Origin: Clostridia bacterium
Lineage (GTDB): Bacteria > Bacillota > Clostridia > Oscillospirales > Acutalibacteraceae
Direction: 5' to 3'
Assembly (NCBI GenBank): GCA_017461235.1
Contig: JAFTYU010000030.1
Location: 1 to 64,000 of the forward strand
DNA: 64,000 nt
Shown here: positions 1-10,960 of the stretch, piece by piece
Layout: the number at the start of each line of letters is the position of its first letter
Position numbering within the stretch: the first letter of the stretch is position 1
Translations under genes and position numbers: made by a program
Notes under the pieces: model-generated
Seen by the model: the letters and a program-made list of their open reading frames with translations, nothing else
Databases searched by the model: none
Told to the model about the DNA's origin: nothing

Positions 1-636
<636 letters not shown>

Positions 637-658
637 TTTATCTTAAACCAACTGAAAC

Positions 659-689
659 AAAAGGGACTGTAAAATTACAGTCCCTTTTT
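659..689. terminator. Bidirectional hairpin terminator between gap and a convergent lipoprotein gene
   Basis: A ten-base-pair stem, GGGACTGTAA / TTACAGTCCC, is flanked by A and T runs on both sides, so it can work for gap on the plus strand and for the minus-strand gene that stops at 691. A stem with the same core sits after gatB (25552-25593). Confidence 0.85.
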
Positions 690-690
690 A

Positions 691-1449
691 TTATTTAAGA
701 GTATAGACATTATATTCCAAGGTTGCATAAACATCGCTGAAAACAAAGTGTTCTGCACGTTCTTGGGTAAACTCCGCAGAAGACAATACAAAATCCGCAG
801 TACCATCATCGAGACATTGAAACATTTCGTCAAAATCTTTAACTATAATTTCGAGACCGTAACCCAGATAATTACATACGGCTTTTGCGATTTCAATATC
901 AACGCCTTTCAGTTCGCCGTTTTCATCATAATAAACTCTGTTTTCAAAAACGGCATCACACACCATAGTTAAAGTGCCGTTCTCCCCTTTTTCAACATCA
1001 GATGCAAGGCTTTTTCCTTTTATTTGTGCATCTTTAATTTTATCTATAGTTCCGTCTATTTTCAATTCACTAAAAGCCTTATTGAAATTTTCACACAAAT
1101 TTGTATTATCAATTGAAAAGCAAGCCCGATACTGAACATCATACTCACATCTTCCTGAAAACTCAAGATTATTCCCCTGCGTTAAAGCATAACCTTCGTA
1201 TTCATCAAGTATTACATAATCTGCCTTACCGTTTATAACAGCTAAGACCGCATCCTGTGATGATTCCATCTGATGATATTCCGCACCAACCGAATTTGCA
1301 TATTCTTTTGCGGCGGCAACGGAATCCGCTTTAGCAGAACTTACTACAACAGGCTTTTTAAAATTGTCATTATCTTCTTTTTTATTACACGCTCCAAAAG
1401 AAAACACTAAAAGAATTGAAAGTACAAGACATATAAGCTTTTTCTTCAT
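691..1449 (-). CDS. Solute-binding lipoprotein with permuted lobe order (SBP_bac_3-like)
   Basis: A 252-residue secreted protein. I start it at 1449 because MKKKLICLVLSILLVFSFGAC is a clean lipoprotein signal with lipobox FGAC; the longer frame upstream runs through upp. Residues about 33-150 resemble the second lobe of amino-acid-type ABC solute-binding proteins: an AVxxGKADYVIxD-like stretch and the usual lobe-2 end ELKIDGTIDKI. Residues about 160-250 resemble the first lobe: YYDENGELKGVDIEIAKAV, then FTQERAEHFVFSDVY. In ordinary family members lobe 1 comes first, so this is either circularly permuted or the remnant of a tandem duplication that lost both outer halves. No permease or ATPase gene is adjacent. 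Substrate unknown. Confidence 0.75.
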   Translation of the reverse strand: MKKKLICLVLSILLVFSFGACNKKEDNDNFKKPVVVSSAKADSVAAAKEYANSVGAEYHQMESSQDAVLAVINGKADYVILDEYEGYALTQGNNLEFSGRCEYDVQYRACFSIDNTNLCENFNKAFSELKIDGTIDKIKDAQIKGKSLASDVEKGENGTLTMVCDAVFENRVYYDENGELKGVDIEIAKAVCNYLGYGLEIIVKDFDEMFQCLDDGTADFVLSSAEFTQERAEHFVFSDVYATLEYNVYTLK

Positions 1450-1461
1450 ACCACATACTCT

Positions 1462-1496
1462 AAAAGCCGATTTCTGCTCGTGCGGAAACCGGCTTT
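1462..1496 (-). terminator. Hairpin terminator after upp
   Basis: The arms AAAGCCG and CGGCTTT, with further TTTC/GAAA pairing inside, lie between the upp stop (1505) and the lipoprotein start (1449). Read on the minus strand the hairpin ends in TTTT. The lipoprotein may therefore be read only by read-through or from its own promoter. Confidence 0.55.
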
Positions 1497-1504
1497 CTAT
1501 AATT

Positions 1505-2167
<663 letters not shown>

Positions 2168-2171
2168 CTAT

Positions 2172-2200
2172 ATTATAGAACTCTTGTTGAATATTGTCAA
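2172..2200 (-). promoter_or_regulatory. Sigma-A type promoter of upp
   Basis: On the minus strand TTGACA (2195-2200), a 17-base spacer and TATAAT (2172-2177) match the consensus exactly. The -35 box overlaps the stop region of the preceding isomerase-like gene. Confidence 0.85.
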
Positions 2201-2988
2201 TAAATGTCGATGCTTTTCAAAACTTTGATTGCATCGGAAATCTCTCCGTTGAAATCGTCTGTTCTCGCCTCAATTGAACAGGTGTCACAACCGCTTGCCC
2301 TCAATGAAGCAAAGAATTTTTTATAAATACTTTTAATATCATCGCCGTCAAACAAAGACGGATATCTTCGTGTATCGGGTTGGGCTATATGAGCGTGACG
2401 GATTTCACCTTTAAACTGTGCAATACCTTCAATACTGTCACAATTGCCATATACGTGGTAAAGGTCCGCAAGACCTTTTACGTTATCACTTTTACTCATA
2501 CGTGCAATTTCAACACCGTCTGCAACAGTATAAATCATAGTTGATTCGCAGAAACGCAAAGGCTCAATAACAATAATACAGTCTGCCTTTTTTGCTCTTG
2601 GTGCGGCGTATTCTTTTAAAAAGAATGCTAATTGCTCTTTGGCTTTCTCCAAAGAAAAACCTTCAGGGAAGCTGCGCGCCTTACCGCTACCTAAGACCAC
2701 TTTTTTAACACCGATTTTTTCGGCACGCTCAAAACCGCGGTCTATGTATTCCTTCAAAGCAACATAGTCCACATCATCCCCTACGAGCTTCATATTACCG
2801 GGAATAAAACCGTTTGATGCAATACACGTCAGACCGCAAGCTTTCAGAGTCTCCTTGCAAGTATTGATTTTTTCATCATCAAATTCCGCAAGACAGCTAA
2901 AGCCCGTCTCCCAATAATCTACACCTGCCTGTATCGCAGCATTCATAGCATCAAAATCGTCGAGACCCCTGCAAACGCCTATTTTCAT
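2197..2988 (-). CDS. Sugar phosphate isomerase/epimerase-like TIM-barrel protein
   Basis: A 263-residue protein of the xylose-isomerase-like TIM-barrel superfamily (AP_endonuc_2 fold). The series of strand ends typical of the family is visible, including IVIEPLRFCE (metal-ligand Glu), GLADLYHVYG, IRHAHIAQPDTRRYP (metal-ligand His region) and a late SIEAR Glu. These are likely divalent-metal ligands. The exact substrate cannot be read from sequence; family members epimerise or isomerise ketoses, and others are DNA-repair endonucleases. The start codon overlaps the recN stop by four bases, so it is the last gene of the nusB-to-recN operon. Confidence 0.8.
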   Translation of the reverse strand: MKIGVCRGLDDFDAMNAAIQAGVDYWETGFSCLAEFDDEKINTCKETLKACGLTCIASNGFIPGNMKLVGDDVDYVALKEYIDRGFERAEKIGVKKVVLGSGKARSFPEGFSLEKAKEQLAFFLKEYAAPRAKKADCIIVIEPLRFCESTMIYTVADGVEIARMSKSDNVKGLADLYHVYGNCDSIEGIAQFKGEIRHAHIAQPDTRRYPSLFDGDDIKSIYKKFFASLRASGCDTCSIEARTDDFNGEISDAIKVLKSIDIY

Positions 2989-4664
2989 AATACAACACCT
3001 GCTTTTGTTATTGCCAGCATTTCTTCGGCATTTTTCAACTGAATATCTGTAATTTCGCCGCCGCTTATAACACGGGCAATTTCATTTTTTCTTCCGTCAA
3101 TATCAAGTGGGGTAACACTTGTATAAGTTTTGCCGTTCTTGGCGGCTTTTTCAATGAGATAATGATTGTCGGCATATGCCATTAACTGTGCAAGATGGGT
3201 AACGCACAGAACCTGTTTTCCTACGGAAACATCCTTAAGTTTAGATGCAACCTTAAGCGCTGCCCTACCACTGACACCCGAATCAATCTCATCAAAAATC
3301 ATTGTAGCGATTTTATCCTTATGAGCTAAAACGGTTTTAAATGCCAGCATTATTCTCGACAACTCACCGCCACTTGCAATTTTAGCAAGGGGCTTGGGTG
3401 CTTCGCCCACGTTAGCGGAAATAAGGAATTCGACTTCATCTATACCTTTTTCACAAAGTTCAATTTTCTTGAAATCGACCACGAACTCGACCTTCGGCAT
3501 ATCAAGAAACTCAAGCTCATTACATACTTTATCCGCAAAATCCAATGCGACCGTTTTGCGTACGGCTGAAAGCTCTTCGGCAAGCTTCATTGCATTTTCG
3601 TACTGTATTTCGTATAAGGACTTTAACTCTTCAAGTCTTTCATCGGAAAATGAAATAGCCTTGTATTCTGATTTGGCATTTTCGAGAAATTCTAATATTT
3701 CTTCTTCTGTTTCGCCGTATTTCTTACTGAGATTATATATTGTATTTATTCTGTTTTCCGTGTTCTCCAGTTCTTCACGTGAAAAGCCTTCGTCAGAAAC
3801 ATTCGCTCTTACAGTATCTGCAACATCTTCAAGCTCATAATAGAGATTACCGAGTTTTTCAGATAATCCTTCAACATCTTTTGAATACTGCGATATCGAC
3901 GAAAGCTCACGATATGCGGATGACACCAGCTCCACAGCACCGCGAAAACCATCATCGCCTGATAAAGCTCCGTATGCACCGTAAAGACCTTCCTGAATTT
4001 TTTCAAAATTCTGCAATTCAGACCGTCTGTTTTTTAAATTTTCCCACTCACCGGGATTTATCTCTGCTTTTTCAATTTCATTAATCTGGAAAGAAAGAAT
4101 ATCAGCTTTTCTCGCCTTTTCGGCTTTATCGCCCGAAAGTTTTTTGATTTCAGCTTTAGTTTGTGTCAATTCATCGTATATATTTTTCAAATCATCTATC
4201 AGCTCCTGTCTTGAAGACACGGTGTCGATATATGAAATGTGATTTTCGCTGTCAAGCAGCTCTCGATTATCCTGCTGTCCGTGTATGGACATCAGCTGTG
4301 CGCCTATTTCACGCAATACCGTAACATTTGTGAGTGCACCGTTGACTCTGCACACATTTCTGTCAGTACTTATAACTCTGGATATAAGCAAGGAATCATC
4401 GGGAGCTTCAGGCAGGGCTAATTCCTGAAGTTTGCTTTTAACGTTTTCACCGATACACGAAAACAACGCAGTAACCTGCGCTTCGTCTTCCCCTGTTCTG
4501 ATAAGTTCACGGGACGTACGAAAACCAAGTACTGCGTTTATAGAGTCAAGTATTATAGATTTACCTGCACCCGTTTCACCACTCAAAACATTAAATCCTT
4601 CGGAAAATTCAATTTCTGCATTTTCAATTATAGCAATGTTCTGTATTTTCAAAACGGAAAGCAT
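2985..4664 (-). CDS. recN: DNA repair protein RecN
   Basis: An SMC-like ATPase that acts early at DNA double-strand breaks. The 559 residues include the Walker A motif GETGAGKS at 29-36, a long central coiled coil (about 150-370), the ABC signature region IASGGELSRIMLAFK and the Walker B motif MIFDEIDSGVSG, then a D-loop and the CVTHLAQ switch. Length is normal. It follows argR by six bases, a pairing seen in many Firmicutes, and is translationally coupled to the isomerase-like gene. Confidence 0.97.
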   Translation of the reverse strand: MLSVLKIQNIAIIENAEIEFSEGFNVLSGETGAGKSIILDSINAVLGFRTSRELIRTGEDEAQVTALFSCIGENVKSKLQELALPEAPDDSLLISRVISTDRNVCRVNGALTNVTVLREIGAQLMSIHGQQDNRELLDSENHISYIDTVSSRQELIDDLKNIYDELTQTKAEIKKLSGDKAEKARKADILSFQINEIEKAEINPGEWENLKNRRSELQNFEKIQEGLYGAYGALSGDDGFRGAVELVSSAYRELSSISQYSKDVEGLSEKLGNLYYELEDVADTVRANVSDEGFSREELENTENRINTIYNLSKKYGETEEEILEFLENAKSEYKAISFSDERLEELKSLYEIQYENAMKLAEELSAVRKTVALDFADKVCNELEFLDMPKVEFVVDFKKIELCEKGIDEVEFLISANVGEAPKPLAKIASGGELSRIMLAFKTVLAHKDKIATMIFDEIDSGVSGRAALKVASKLKDVSVGKQVLCVTHLAQLMAYADNHYLIEKAAKNGKTYTSVTPLDIDGRKNEIARVISGGEITDIQLKNAEEMLAITKAGVVL

Positions 4665-4670
4665 ATTTTT

Positions 4671-5123
4671 TCACCTTATCATCATTCTGTTAAGTGCTTC
4701 GGCAACGCCGTGTGCTTCATCGGCGGTACGGCAAAGCATAAAAATGGTATCATCGCCTGCGATGGTTCCCACAACTTCGCTTACATTCATGGCATCAATT
4801 GTGGCACACGCGGCTCCGGCAAGACCCGGTGAACACTTTATAACACAAATATTACCGGCATAGTCAACCTTAGTCATAGCAGTCTGGAAAAGCGCCTCGA
4901 ACATATCCGTATATCCGGTATCCTTGACCTTTTCAACAGAATATTTGTAAACGCCGTTCGCACCGAGCGTCTTTAAAAGGCGTAATTCCTTAACATCACG
5001 GGAAACCGTTGCCTGTGTAACGTCGCAACCCTTCTCCTTCAACAAAACAAGGAGCTCTTCCTGTGTTCCGATGTCGTATTGTTCAATTAAATCAAGTATA
5101 AGTTTATGTCTTCTTTTTTTCAT
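4671..5123 (-). CDS. argR: Arginine repressor ArgR
   Basis: An arginine-sensing transcription factor that represses biosynthesis and activates catabolism genes as a hexamer. The 150 residues show an N-terminal winged-helix domain (about 1-70, with VTQATVSRDVKELRLLK as recognition region) and a C-terminal oligomerisation and arginine-binding domain with GTIAGDDTIFMLCRT, whose paired aspartates bind arginine in this family. It lies between nadK and recN with gaps of under ten bases, so it is transcribed with the operon. Confidence 0.96.
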   Translation of the reverse strand: MKKRRHKLILDLIEQYDIGTQEELLVLLKEKGCDVTQATVSRDVKELRLLKTLGANGVYKYSVEKVKDTGYTDMFEALFQTAMTKVDYAGNICVIKCSPGLAGAACATIDAMNVSEVVGTIAGDDTIFMLCRTADEAHGVAEALNRMMIR

Positions 5124-5131
5124 ATTTACAC

Positions 5132-5980
5132 CTAACCCGAAATCTTTTTATTTAAAATATCAATAAAAGTATCTGATTTTATCTTTATAAACGACACACA
5201 AGCATCCGAGCGTTTCACAGTAACTTTGGCGTTTTCGGGGATAAGGACAGCCTCCTGACCGTCACAGGAAAGTATGGCCTCGCCACTGTTATCGTGAATA
5301 AGTTCAAGTTGAGAGCTACCACCCAGGACAATTGAACGCGAAAAAACGCTGTGGGGACACACCGGTGTAACAAGAATACTCTCAACGGAAGGTTCTACAA
5401 CGGGACCGCCTGCAGAAAGTGAATATGCCGTAGAGCCCGTAGGTGTTGCAACTATCGCGCCATCAGCAAGAAAATCAATTAACGGCGCACCGTTACAGAA
5501 TACGGATAAATTCATTATACGGATATTACCGCTACGTGAAACAACCGCATCGTTGACACAGTTTGAATGATATAATATTTCACCGTCTTTGTCAACGACG
5601 GTTACGTAAAGCATCATTCGTTTCTCCGTAACGTATTCGCCATTTATAACATTATGTAACAAATGGAGTTCATCTGCTTCAAGGCACGCAAGATACGCAA
5701 GCTTGCCGGCATTGACACATATTAAAGGCTTGCTGTTATTAACAGCAACCTTTGCGGCATTTATAAACGTTCCGTCACCGCCAACGGCTATAACCATATC
5801 ACAGGAAGATATACCTTCCTCCACCTTTGAATATATAACCCCGTCCTTATCTCCGAAAACACTCCTGTGCTCTTCAGACAAATATGCGGTGCAATTCAAC
5901 TCCTGTATTTTATTGAGAACATCGGATGTGACCGAAAAGGTGTTTGCCCTTGTCATATTGGGTAAAACGTAAAAATTCAT
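5132..5980 (-). CDS. nadK: NAD kinase
   Basis: Phosphorylates NAD to NADP, the cell's only route to NADP. The 282 residues contain the signature GGDGT at 67-71 and the second conserved block [14 protein letters not shown] around residue 180; family work places substrate and catalytic residues in both. Length is typical. It is embedded in the minus-strand operon between tlyA (14-base gap) and argR (8-base gap). Confidence 0.96.
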   Translation of the reverse strand: MNFYVLPNMTRANTFSVTSDVLNKIQELNCTAYLSEEHRSVFGDKDGVIYSKVEEGISSCDMVIAVGGDGTFINAAKVAVNNSKPLICVNAGKLAYLACLEADELHLLHNVINGEYVTEKRMMLYVTVVDKDGEILYHSNCVNDAVVSRSGNIRIMNLSVFCNGAPLIDFLADGAIVATPTGSTAYSLSAGGPVVEPSVESILVTPVCPHSVFSRSIVLGGSSQLELIHDNSGEAILSCDGQEAVLIPENAKVTVKRSDACVSFIKIKSDTFIDILNKKISG

Positions 5981-5994
5981 ACAACAATCACCTG

Positions 5995-6810
5995 TTATTT
6001 ATCAAGAACACTATGTGAGCGTTCAACAAGTTTACCTGCAGTATCAATAATTTCTCTTGAATCCTGCGGTTCATTTGTTTTTTCAATATACATAAGATAC
6101 TCAATGTTACCTTCGGGACCTTTCACGGGAGAGTATTCAAGACCGAGAACGCTAAAGCACTGTGAATTTGTAAATTCTGTTACGGTTCTTATAACGTTTT
6201 CGTGTACGACAGAGTCCCTTACAACGCCTTTTTTGCCTACGTTTTCACGCCCTGCTTCAAACTGCGGTTTAATAAGACACACAGCCTGCGCACCATCTTT
6301 CAATAAGGTGTGCATAACAGGTAAAATAAGCTTCAGCGATATAAAGGAAACATCTACGGATGCAAAATCGACTTCTTCGGGAACTTGTTCATGTGTAACA
6401 TATCTGAAATTGGTTCTTTCAAGGTTCACTACCCTGTCATCGCTACGCAATTTCCAAGCCAGCTGTCCGTAACCAACGTCAATGGAATAGACCTTTTTCG
6501 CACCGTTCTGCAACATACAATCGGTGAAACCGCCCGTTGATGCACCTATATCCATACAGATTTTACCTTCAAGTGTTATAGGAAAACTCTGCATTGCCTT
6601 TTCAAGCTTAAGACCACCACGGCTGACGTACTTCAATGTACTGCCACGCACTTCAATAACATCATCAGGCTTAATATCACGACCTGCTTTTATTTCCTTT
6701 TGGTCATTAACATAAACAATACCCGACATAATCAGGGCTTTTGCTTTTTCGCGGCTTTCTGCAAAACCGCGTTCAAATAAAACTATATCGAGCCGTTTTT
6801 TATCGCTCAT
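5995..6810 (-). CDS. tlyA: TlyA-family rRNA methyltransferase / hemolysin-like protein
   Basis: A 271-residue protein with an N-terminal S4 RNA-binding domain (about 5-65, [22 protein letters not shown]) followed by an FtsJ-like Rossmann methyltransferase domain whose SAM loop reads [14 protein letters not shown] near residue 90. Characterised TlyA enzymes 2'-O-methylate cytidines in 16S and 23S rRNA; the old hemolysin name is historical. The start overlaps the dxs stop by four bases (ATGA). The operon position between dxs and nadK is widespread in Firmicutes. Confidence 0.92.
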   Translation of the reverse strand: MSDKKRLDIVLFERGFAESREKAKALIMSGIVYVNDQKEIKAGRDIKPDDVIEVRGSTLKYVSRGGLKLEKAMQSFPITLEGKICMDIGASTGGFTDCMLQNGAKKVYSIDVGYGQLAWKLRSDDRVVNLERTNFRYVTHEQVPEEVDFASVDVSFISLKLILPVMHTLLKDGAQAVCLIKPQFEAGRENVGKKGVVRDSVVHENVIRTVTEFTNSQCFSVLGLEYSPVKGPEGNIEYLMYIEKTNEPQDSREIIDTAGKLVERSHSVLDK

Positions 6811-8666
6811 AATGACTCCTTAATAGTGTTACACATACCTTCGCAATCAAGGTTATATTGTTTGAGAATGCTGTTGATTTTACCTTGTCCCACAAAGCAA
6901 TCAGGGAACGCGGTATGAACAAACTCGGGTGTCAACTTGTTTTCAAGAACAACACTGCCGAAGCTCTCACCTACTCCGCCGCTTCTGACCCCTTCTTCAA
7001 AGAAGAAAATCTTTTTGACATCCTTAAGGGCGCAAACCGCTTCTTCGGGAATGGGAACAATAATGTTAAGTTTAATTATTTTTACCTTTATTCCGTCACA
7101 CTTGAGTTCTTCATACGCTTTATATGCTTCAGCAAAAATTCTTCCGTACGTTACAATAGCAATATCAGCTTCTTCATCACCTAAAACGTCAAATGCGTTA
7201 CCGCTACAAGTATAACCTTCGGGCATATAAGGCTCTGCACCACGCGGATAACGGATAACGCTGGGTCCTTCACTGTGATACAAAGCATTGACAAAAGCGT
7301 TATTCAAATCAGTATAATATGACGGAGAATAAACCGTAATATTAGGAATACCGTTGAAAAATGCAGTGTCATAAATGCCGTTATGAGTTTCGCCGTCATC
7401 ACCTACAATACCTGCGCGGTCAACGGCAATAATCATTTTCGAGTTCTGCAGAGCACAATCGTGCATAAGCTGGTCATAACAACGTTGAAGAAACGTTGAA
7501 TAAACGACGAAAACAGGCACCATATTACCCTTTGAAAGACCTAAAGCAAAGGGAACGGCGTGTTCTTCTGCAATACCAACATCGTAAAATCTGTCAGGAT
7601 ACACGTCAGAAAAACGTTTGAGACCCGTACCCAATGACATTGCGGCGGTTATAGCGCAAATACGCTTATCTTTAGCCGCCTGATTGAATAAAAACTCACC
7701 GAATTTTTCAGAAAAATTATTTTTTGATTGTGGAAGCTCACCTTCATCAACATCAAAAGGCGGAACACCGTGGAACGCAGAAGGATTGACTTCTGCCGGA
7801 GAATAGCCTTTACCTTTGACGGTATTAACGTGAACGAGCACAGGACCGTTAATAACCTTGGCACCTTCAAGAGCATTACACAGCTGACCTATATTGTGTC
7901 CGTCGATGGGTCCCATATATGTAACTCCGAAATCTTCAAAGAAGTTACTCTGATACATAGCGTTTTTAACGCTTGTTTTAAGTTTAAAAAATTTATTGGC
8001 AAGGGGCTTGCCGATAAGGGGTACCTTTGACAACACCTTCTCTGCAAGCGCTTTTAGTTTATAATAACCTGTGCGCGAGCGCATCGCCGCAAGACGTTTT
8101 GCAAGATTACCCACATTCTTGGAAATTGACATTCCGTTATCGTTAAGTACGATTATGAGCCTTGCATCCTTCATTCGCCCTGCATTATTGATAGCTTCAT
8201 AAATAAGTCCGCCCGTGAGAGCACCGTCGCCGAGAACAGCTACGGCATAATTTTTCTTACCGTTTACTTTATTTGCGGCGGCAATACCCAAAGCAGTAGA
8301 AATAGAAACACTGCTATGACCGCTGTAAACAATATCATGCTCACTTTCATTAGGACGCGAAAAACCCGAAATACCCCCTTCTGTTCTCAGAGTACCGAAT
8401 CTCTCATATCTGCCCGTAAGAAGCTTATGGGTATAAACCTGATGACCGACGTCCCAGATAATTTTATCATTAGGCGAGTCAAAAACTTTATGCAGAGCAA
8501 TAGTCAGCTCTACCGCACCGAGATTAGACGCAAGGTGACCACCTGTTTTGGAAACGGTGGAAATAATAGTATCCCTTACTTCATCAGCGAGCGATAACGT
8601 TTGCTCATAATTAAGTTTTTTTAAATCTGCCGGTGATTTTAAATTTTCAAGGATTTTATGTTCCAT
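6807..8666 (-). CDS. dxs: 1-deoxy-D-xylulose-5-phosphate synthase
   Basis: A thiamine-diphosphate enzyme that condenses pyruvate with glyceraldehyde 3-phosphate, the first step of the MEP isoprenoid pathway. The 619 residues carry the ThDP/Mg motif GDGALTGG followed by NDNGMSISKN, and the transketolase pyrimidine-binding region DRAGIVGDDGETHNG. I place the start at the ATG at 8666; a TTG seven codons earlier would extend into ispA. The stop of ispA is one base upstream, so translation is coupled. Pairing with ispA concentrates isoprenoid supply in this operon. Confidence 0.96.
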   Translation of the reverse strand: MEHKILENLKSPADLKKLNYEQTLSLADEVRDTIISTVSKTGGHLASNLGAVELTIALHKVFDSPNDKIIWDVGHQVYTHKLLTGRYERFGTLRTEGGISGFSRPNESEHDIVYSGHSSVSISTALGIAAANKVNGKKNYAVAVLGDGALTGGLIYEAINNAGRMKDARLIIVLNDNGMSISKNVGNLAKRLAAMRSRTGYYKLKALAEKVLSKVPLIGKPLANKFFKLKTSVKNAMYQSNFFEDFGVTYMGPIDGHNIGQLCNALEGAKVINGPVLVHVNTVKGKGYSPAEVNPSAFHGVPPFDVDEGELPQSKNNFSEKFGEFLFNQAAKDKRICAITAAMSLGTGLKRFSDVYPDRFYDVGIAEEHAVPFALGLSKGNMVPVFVVYSTFLQRCYDQLMHDCALQNSKMIIAVDRAGIVGDDGETHNGIYDTAFFNGIPNITVYSPSYYTDLNNAFVNALYHSEGPSVIRYPRGAEPYMPEGYTCSGNAFDVLGDEEADIAIVTYGRIFAEAYKAYEELKCDGIKVKIIKLNIIVPIPEEAVCALKDVKKIFFFEEGVRSGGVGESFGSVVLENKLTPEFVHTAFPDCFVGQGKINSILKQYNLDCEGMCNTIKESL

Positions 8667-8667
8667 A

Positions 8668-9552
8668 TCAATTCTCTCTATCCGCAAGATATTTAGCGTA
8701 TTCTTTTAAAGCTTCGTTATTTTGGAAAGCATCAAGAGCTTTCATTGCTTCATCGGTAAGTTTATCCACAAGCTTCTGACATTCCTGAACACCGAGAAGT
8801 GTAACGTAGGTTGATTTGCCGTTCTGCTCATCGCTGCCTGCCATTTTGCCCAATTTTTCAAGAGTGCTTGTAACATCAAGGATATCATCCTTAATCTGGA
8901 ATGCAAGACCGATTTTCTGCGCAAATTCCGTAGCGGCATTGATTTTATCTTCATCTGCCTCGGCAGCAATACACCCCATAACACATGCGGCTTCAATCAA
9001 CGCGCCTGTTTTAAGACTATCCATGAGCTTAAGATTGTCAAAATCTGCATTGCTGTTATTCTCATTAAGCAAATCAATAACCTGACCGCCTATCATACCG
9101 CGACTTCCCGCAAGATGCGAAAGGGTGTAAATTGCCTTAACTGCCACATCGGCACTGTAAAGACCTGCCTTTTGCAAATCTGTAATGCGTTCAAAAGCCG
9201 CCGTCAACAAGCCGTCACCTGCAAGAAGTGCAAATGCTTCACCGTAAACTTTATGGTTTGATGGTTTACCGCGGCGGAAATCGTCATTATCCATACAAGG
9301 TAAATCATCGTGTATAAGTGAATAAGTGTGTATATATTCAACCGCATCGGCAAAAGGTAACGCTTTCTTAACATCTCCGCAGCAAGCATCGCAGAAAAGA
9401 AGTGTAAGCAAAGGACGAACCCTTTTACCGCCGTTTTCAACGCTGTAACGCATAGAATCGAATATAACCTTATATTCTTCAAGATAAGTATCGAGATACT
9501 TGTAAAGGTCTTCGTTTATAAGCTGTGCATACAATTCGATTTTATTGTGCAT
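8668..9552 (-). CDS. ispA: Polyprenyl synthetase (farnesyl/geranyl diphosphate synthase)
   Basis: Chain-elongating prenyltransferase that makes C15 (possibly C20) isoprenyl diphosphates from IPP and DMAPP. It has the first Asp-rich motif DDLPCMDNDD (about residue 80), FRRGKPSNHKVYG after it, and the second motif QIKDDILD (about residue 215). The ATG at 9552 has GGTGAG upstream; an in-frame GTG four codons earlier is possible. The start overlaps the end of xseB by 11 bases. Product chain length cannot be fixed without modelling. Confidence 0.94.
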   Translation of the reverse strand: MHNKIELYAQLINEDLYKYLDTYLEEYKVIFDSMRYSVENGGKRVRPLLTLLFCDACCGDVKKALPFADAVEYIHTYSLIHDDLPCMDNDDFRRGKPSNHKVYGEAFALLAGDGLLTAAFERITDLQKAGLYSADVAVKAIYTLSHLAGSRGMIGGQVIDLLNENNSNADFDNLKLMDSLKTGALIEAACVMGCIAAEADEDKINAATEFAQKIGLAFQIKDDILDVTSTLEKLGKMAGSDEQNGKSTYVTLLGVQECQKLVDKLTDEAMKALDAFQNNEALKEYAKYLADREN

Positions 9553-9742
9553 CTTTCTCACCACTACTTAAAAGTTTTGTTATCTTCTGCTCTGCTTCAT
9601 CAAGATATTTACTGCAGGATGAAATGAGTGCAGTTCCCTCAGAAAAAAGCTCCAATGTTTTTTCAAGAGGTTGTCCGCCTTCTTCAAGAAGGTTAACTAT
9701 TTCTTCAAGCCTTTTCAAGGATTTCTCATAATTTTGTTCCAT
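9542..9742 (-). CDS. xseB: Exodeoxyribonuclease VII small subunit
   Basis: The small helical-hairpin subunit that binds XseA to form exonuclease VII, which degrades single-stranded DNA. The 66-residue protein shows the family pattern YEKSLKRLEEIVNLLEEG, then PLEKTLELFSEG, then a C-terminal helix. I prefer the ATG at 9742 over a TTG two codons earlier because GAGG lies seven bases before it. It follows xseA directly and overlaps ispA. Confidence 0.93.
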   Translation of the reverse strand: MEQNYEKSLKRLEEIVNLLEEGGQPLEKTLELFSEGTALISSCSKYLDEAEQKITKLLSSGEKDAQ

Positions 9743-9744
9743 TT

Positions 9745-10956
9745 TCAACCCTCATTTACGTTTAAAACTTCGGCATTTATGACACCGTCAGAAACCTTCA
9801 GGGATATACTGTCCCCTGTTGATACATCATCTTTACTTGTAACTATCCTGCCGTCACTTTCTACCAAGGCATAGCCTCTTGAAATAACACCTACAGGACT
9901 TAAAGCATCAAGCTTACCTGCCAGAGCCGCAAATTTTCTTTTATTTTCATCAAGGACACCTGCTGTGAGATTTCCCAGACGTTCGGACATATACACAAGT
10001 TCACGGCGGTTCTCTGTAATTTTCGCCAAAGGATTGCACATTACATCCTTCTGCTCAATCCCTTTGATTTTTGTACGTTCATTTGTGATTCTTGTTTTAA
10101 CAATAGTCAAAAGATGCTGTTTGTAAGAAATCAGTTCAGATTTAAGTTCAAGCTTATCGGGAACTGCTATCTCCGCCGCGGCAGAAGGCGTAGGGGCTCT
10201 TAAATCCGCTACAAAATCACATATGGTATAATCTGTTTCGTGACCGACTGCAGAAATCACGGGAATATGTGACTCAAAAACCGCTCTTGCTACAACTTCT
10301 TCATTGAAAGCCCATAAATCTTCAATTGAGCCACCGCCCCTGCCGACTATGAGCACATCGGCAGCATTTAATTCATTGAAGGTTTTTATAGCTTGGGCAA
10401 TATCTTCTGCAGCTCCGTCTCCCTGCACCTTTGCAGGTCTTAAAACTACTTCTGCCAAAGGATAACGCCTTGATAAAACGTTAAATATATCCTGAACCGC
10501 GGCACCCGTTGCGGATGTGATAACACCGACTCTTTCAGGAAATTCAGGAATCGGCTTTTTATACCGTGGTGAGAACAAGCCCTCAGCTTCAAGCTTCTTT
10601 TTCAACTGCTCATATGCGATATTCAACGCACCGATACCGTCGGGTTGCATATCGCTGATATATAATTGGTACGAACCGTCACGGGGAAAAAGTGAAACTG
10701 TGCCGAAAGCAAGTACTTTCATACCATTTTCAGGTCTGAATCGCAGTTTCGATGCATTGCCTGCAAACATAACTGCTTTTACGGTAGCCTTTTCGTCCTT
10801 TAAAGTCATATATAAATGACCGCTGTAATGTGCCTTATAGTTCGAAATTTCACCCGTAACGAAAATATATTTCAAATTGTCGTCATTATCTAAAATCTGT
10901 TTAACGTAAGTGTTGAGTTCATTAACGCTATAAACAGTAGGTGTGGGTGTAATCAT
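9745..10956 (-). CDS. xseA: Exodeoxyribonuclease VII large subunit
   Basis: Catalytic subunit of exonuclease VII. The 403 residues comprise an N-terminal OB-fold ssDNA-binding domain (about 1-100), the catalytic domain containing GVITSATGAAVQDI, VGRGGGSIEDLWAFNEE and AVGHETDYTICDFVADLRAPTPSAAAE, and a C-terminal helical part ending in a beta tail with SRGYALV. Length is a little under that of E. coli XseA. It lies immediately upstream of xseB as usual. Confidence 0.96.
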   Translation of the reverse strand: MITPTPTVYSVNELNTYVKQILDNDDNLKYIFVTGEISNYKAHYSGHLYMTLKDEKATVKAVMFAGNASKLRFRPENGMKVLAFGTVSLFPRDGSYQLYISDMQPDGIGALNIAYEQLKKKLEAEGLFSPRYKKPIPEFPERVGVITSATGAAVQDIFNVLSRRYPLAEVVLRPAKVQGDGAAEDIAQAIKTFNELNAADVLIVGRGGGSIEDLWAFNEEVVARAVFESHIPVISAVGHETDYTICDFVADLRAPTPSAAAEIAVPDKLELKSELISYKQHLLTIVKTRITNERTKIKGIEQKDVMCNPLAKITENRRELVYMSERLGNLTAGVLDENKRKFAALAGKLDALSPVGVISRGYALVESDGRIVTSKDDVSTGDSISLKVSDGVINAEVLNVNEG

Positions 10957-10960
10957 TAAT

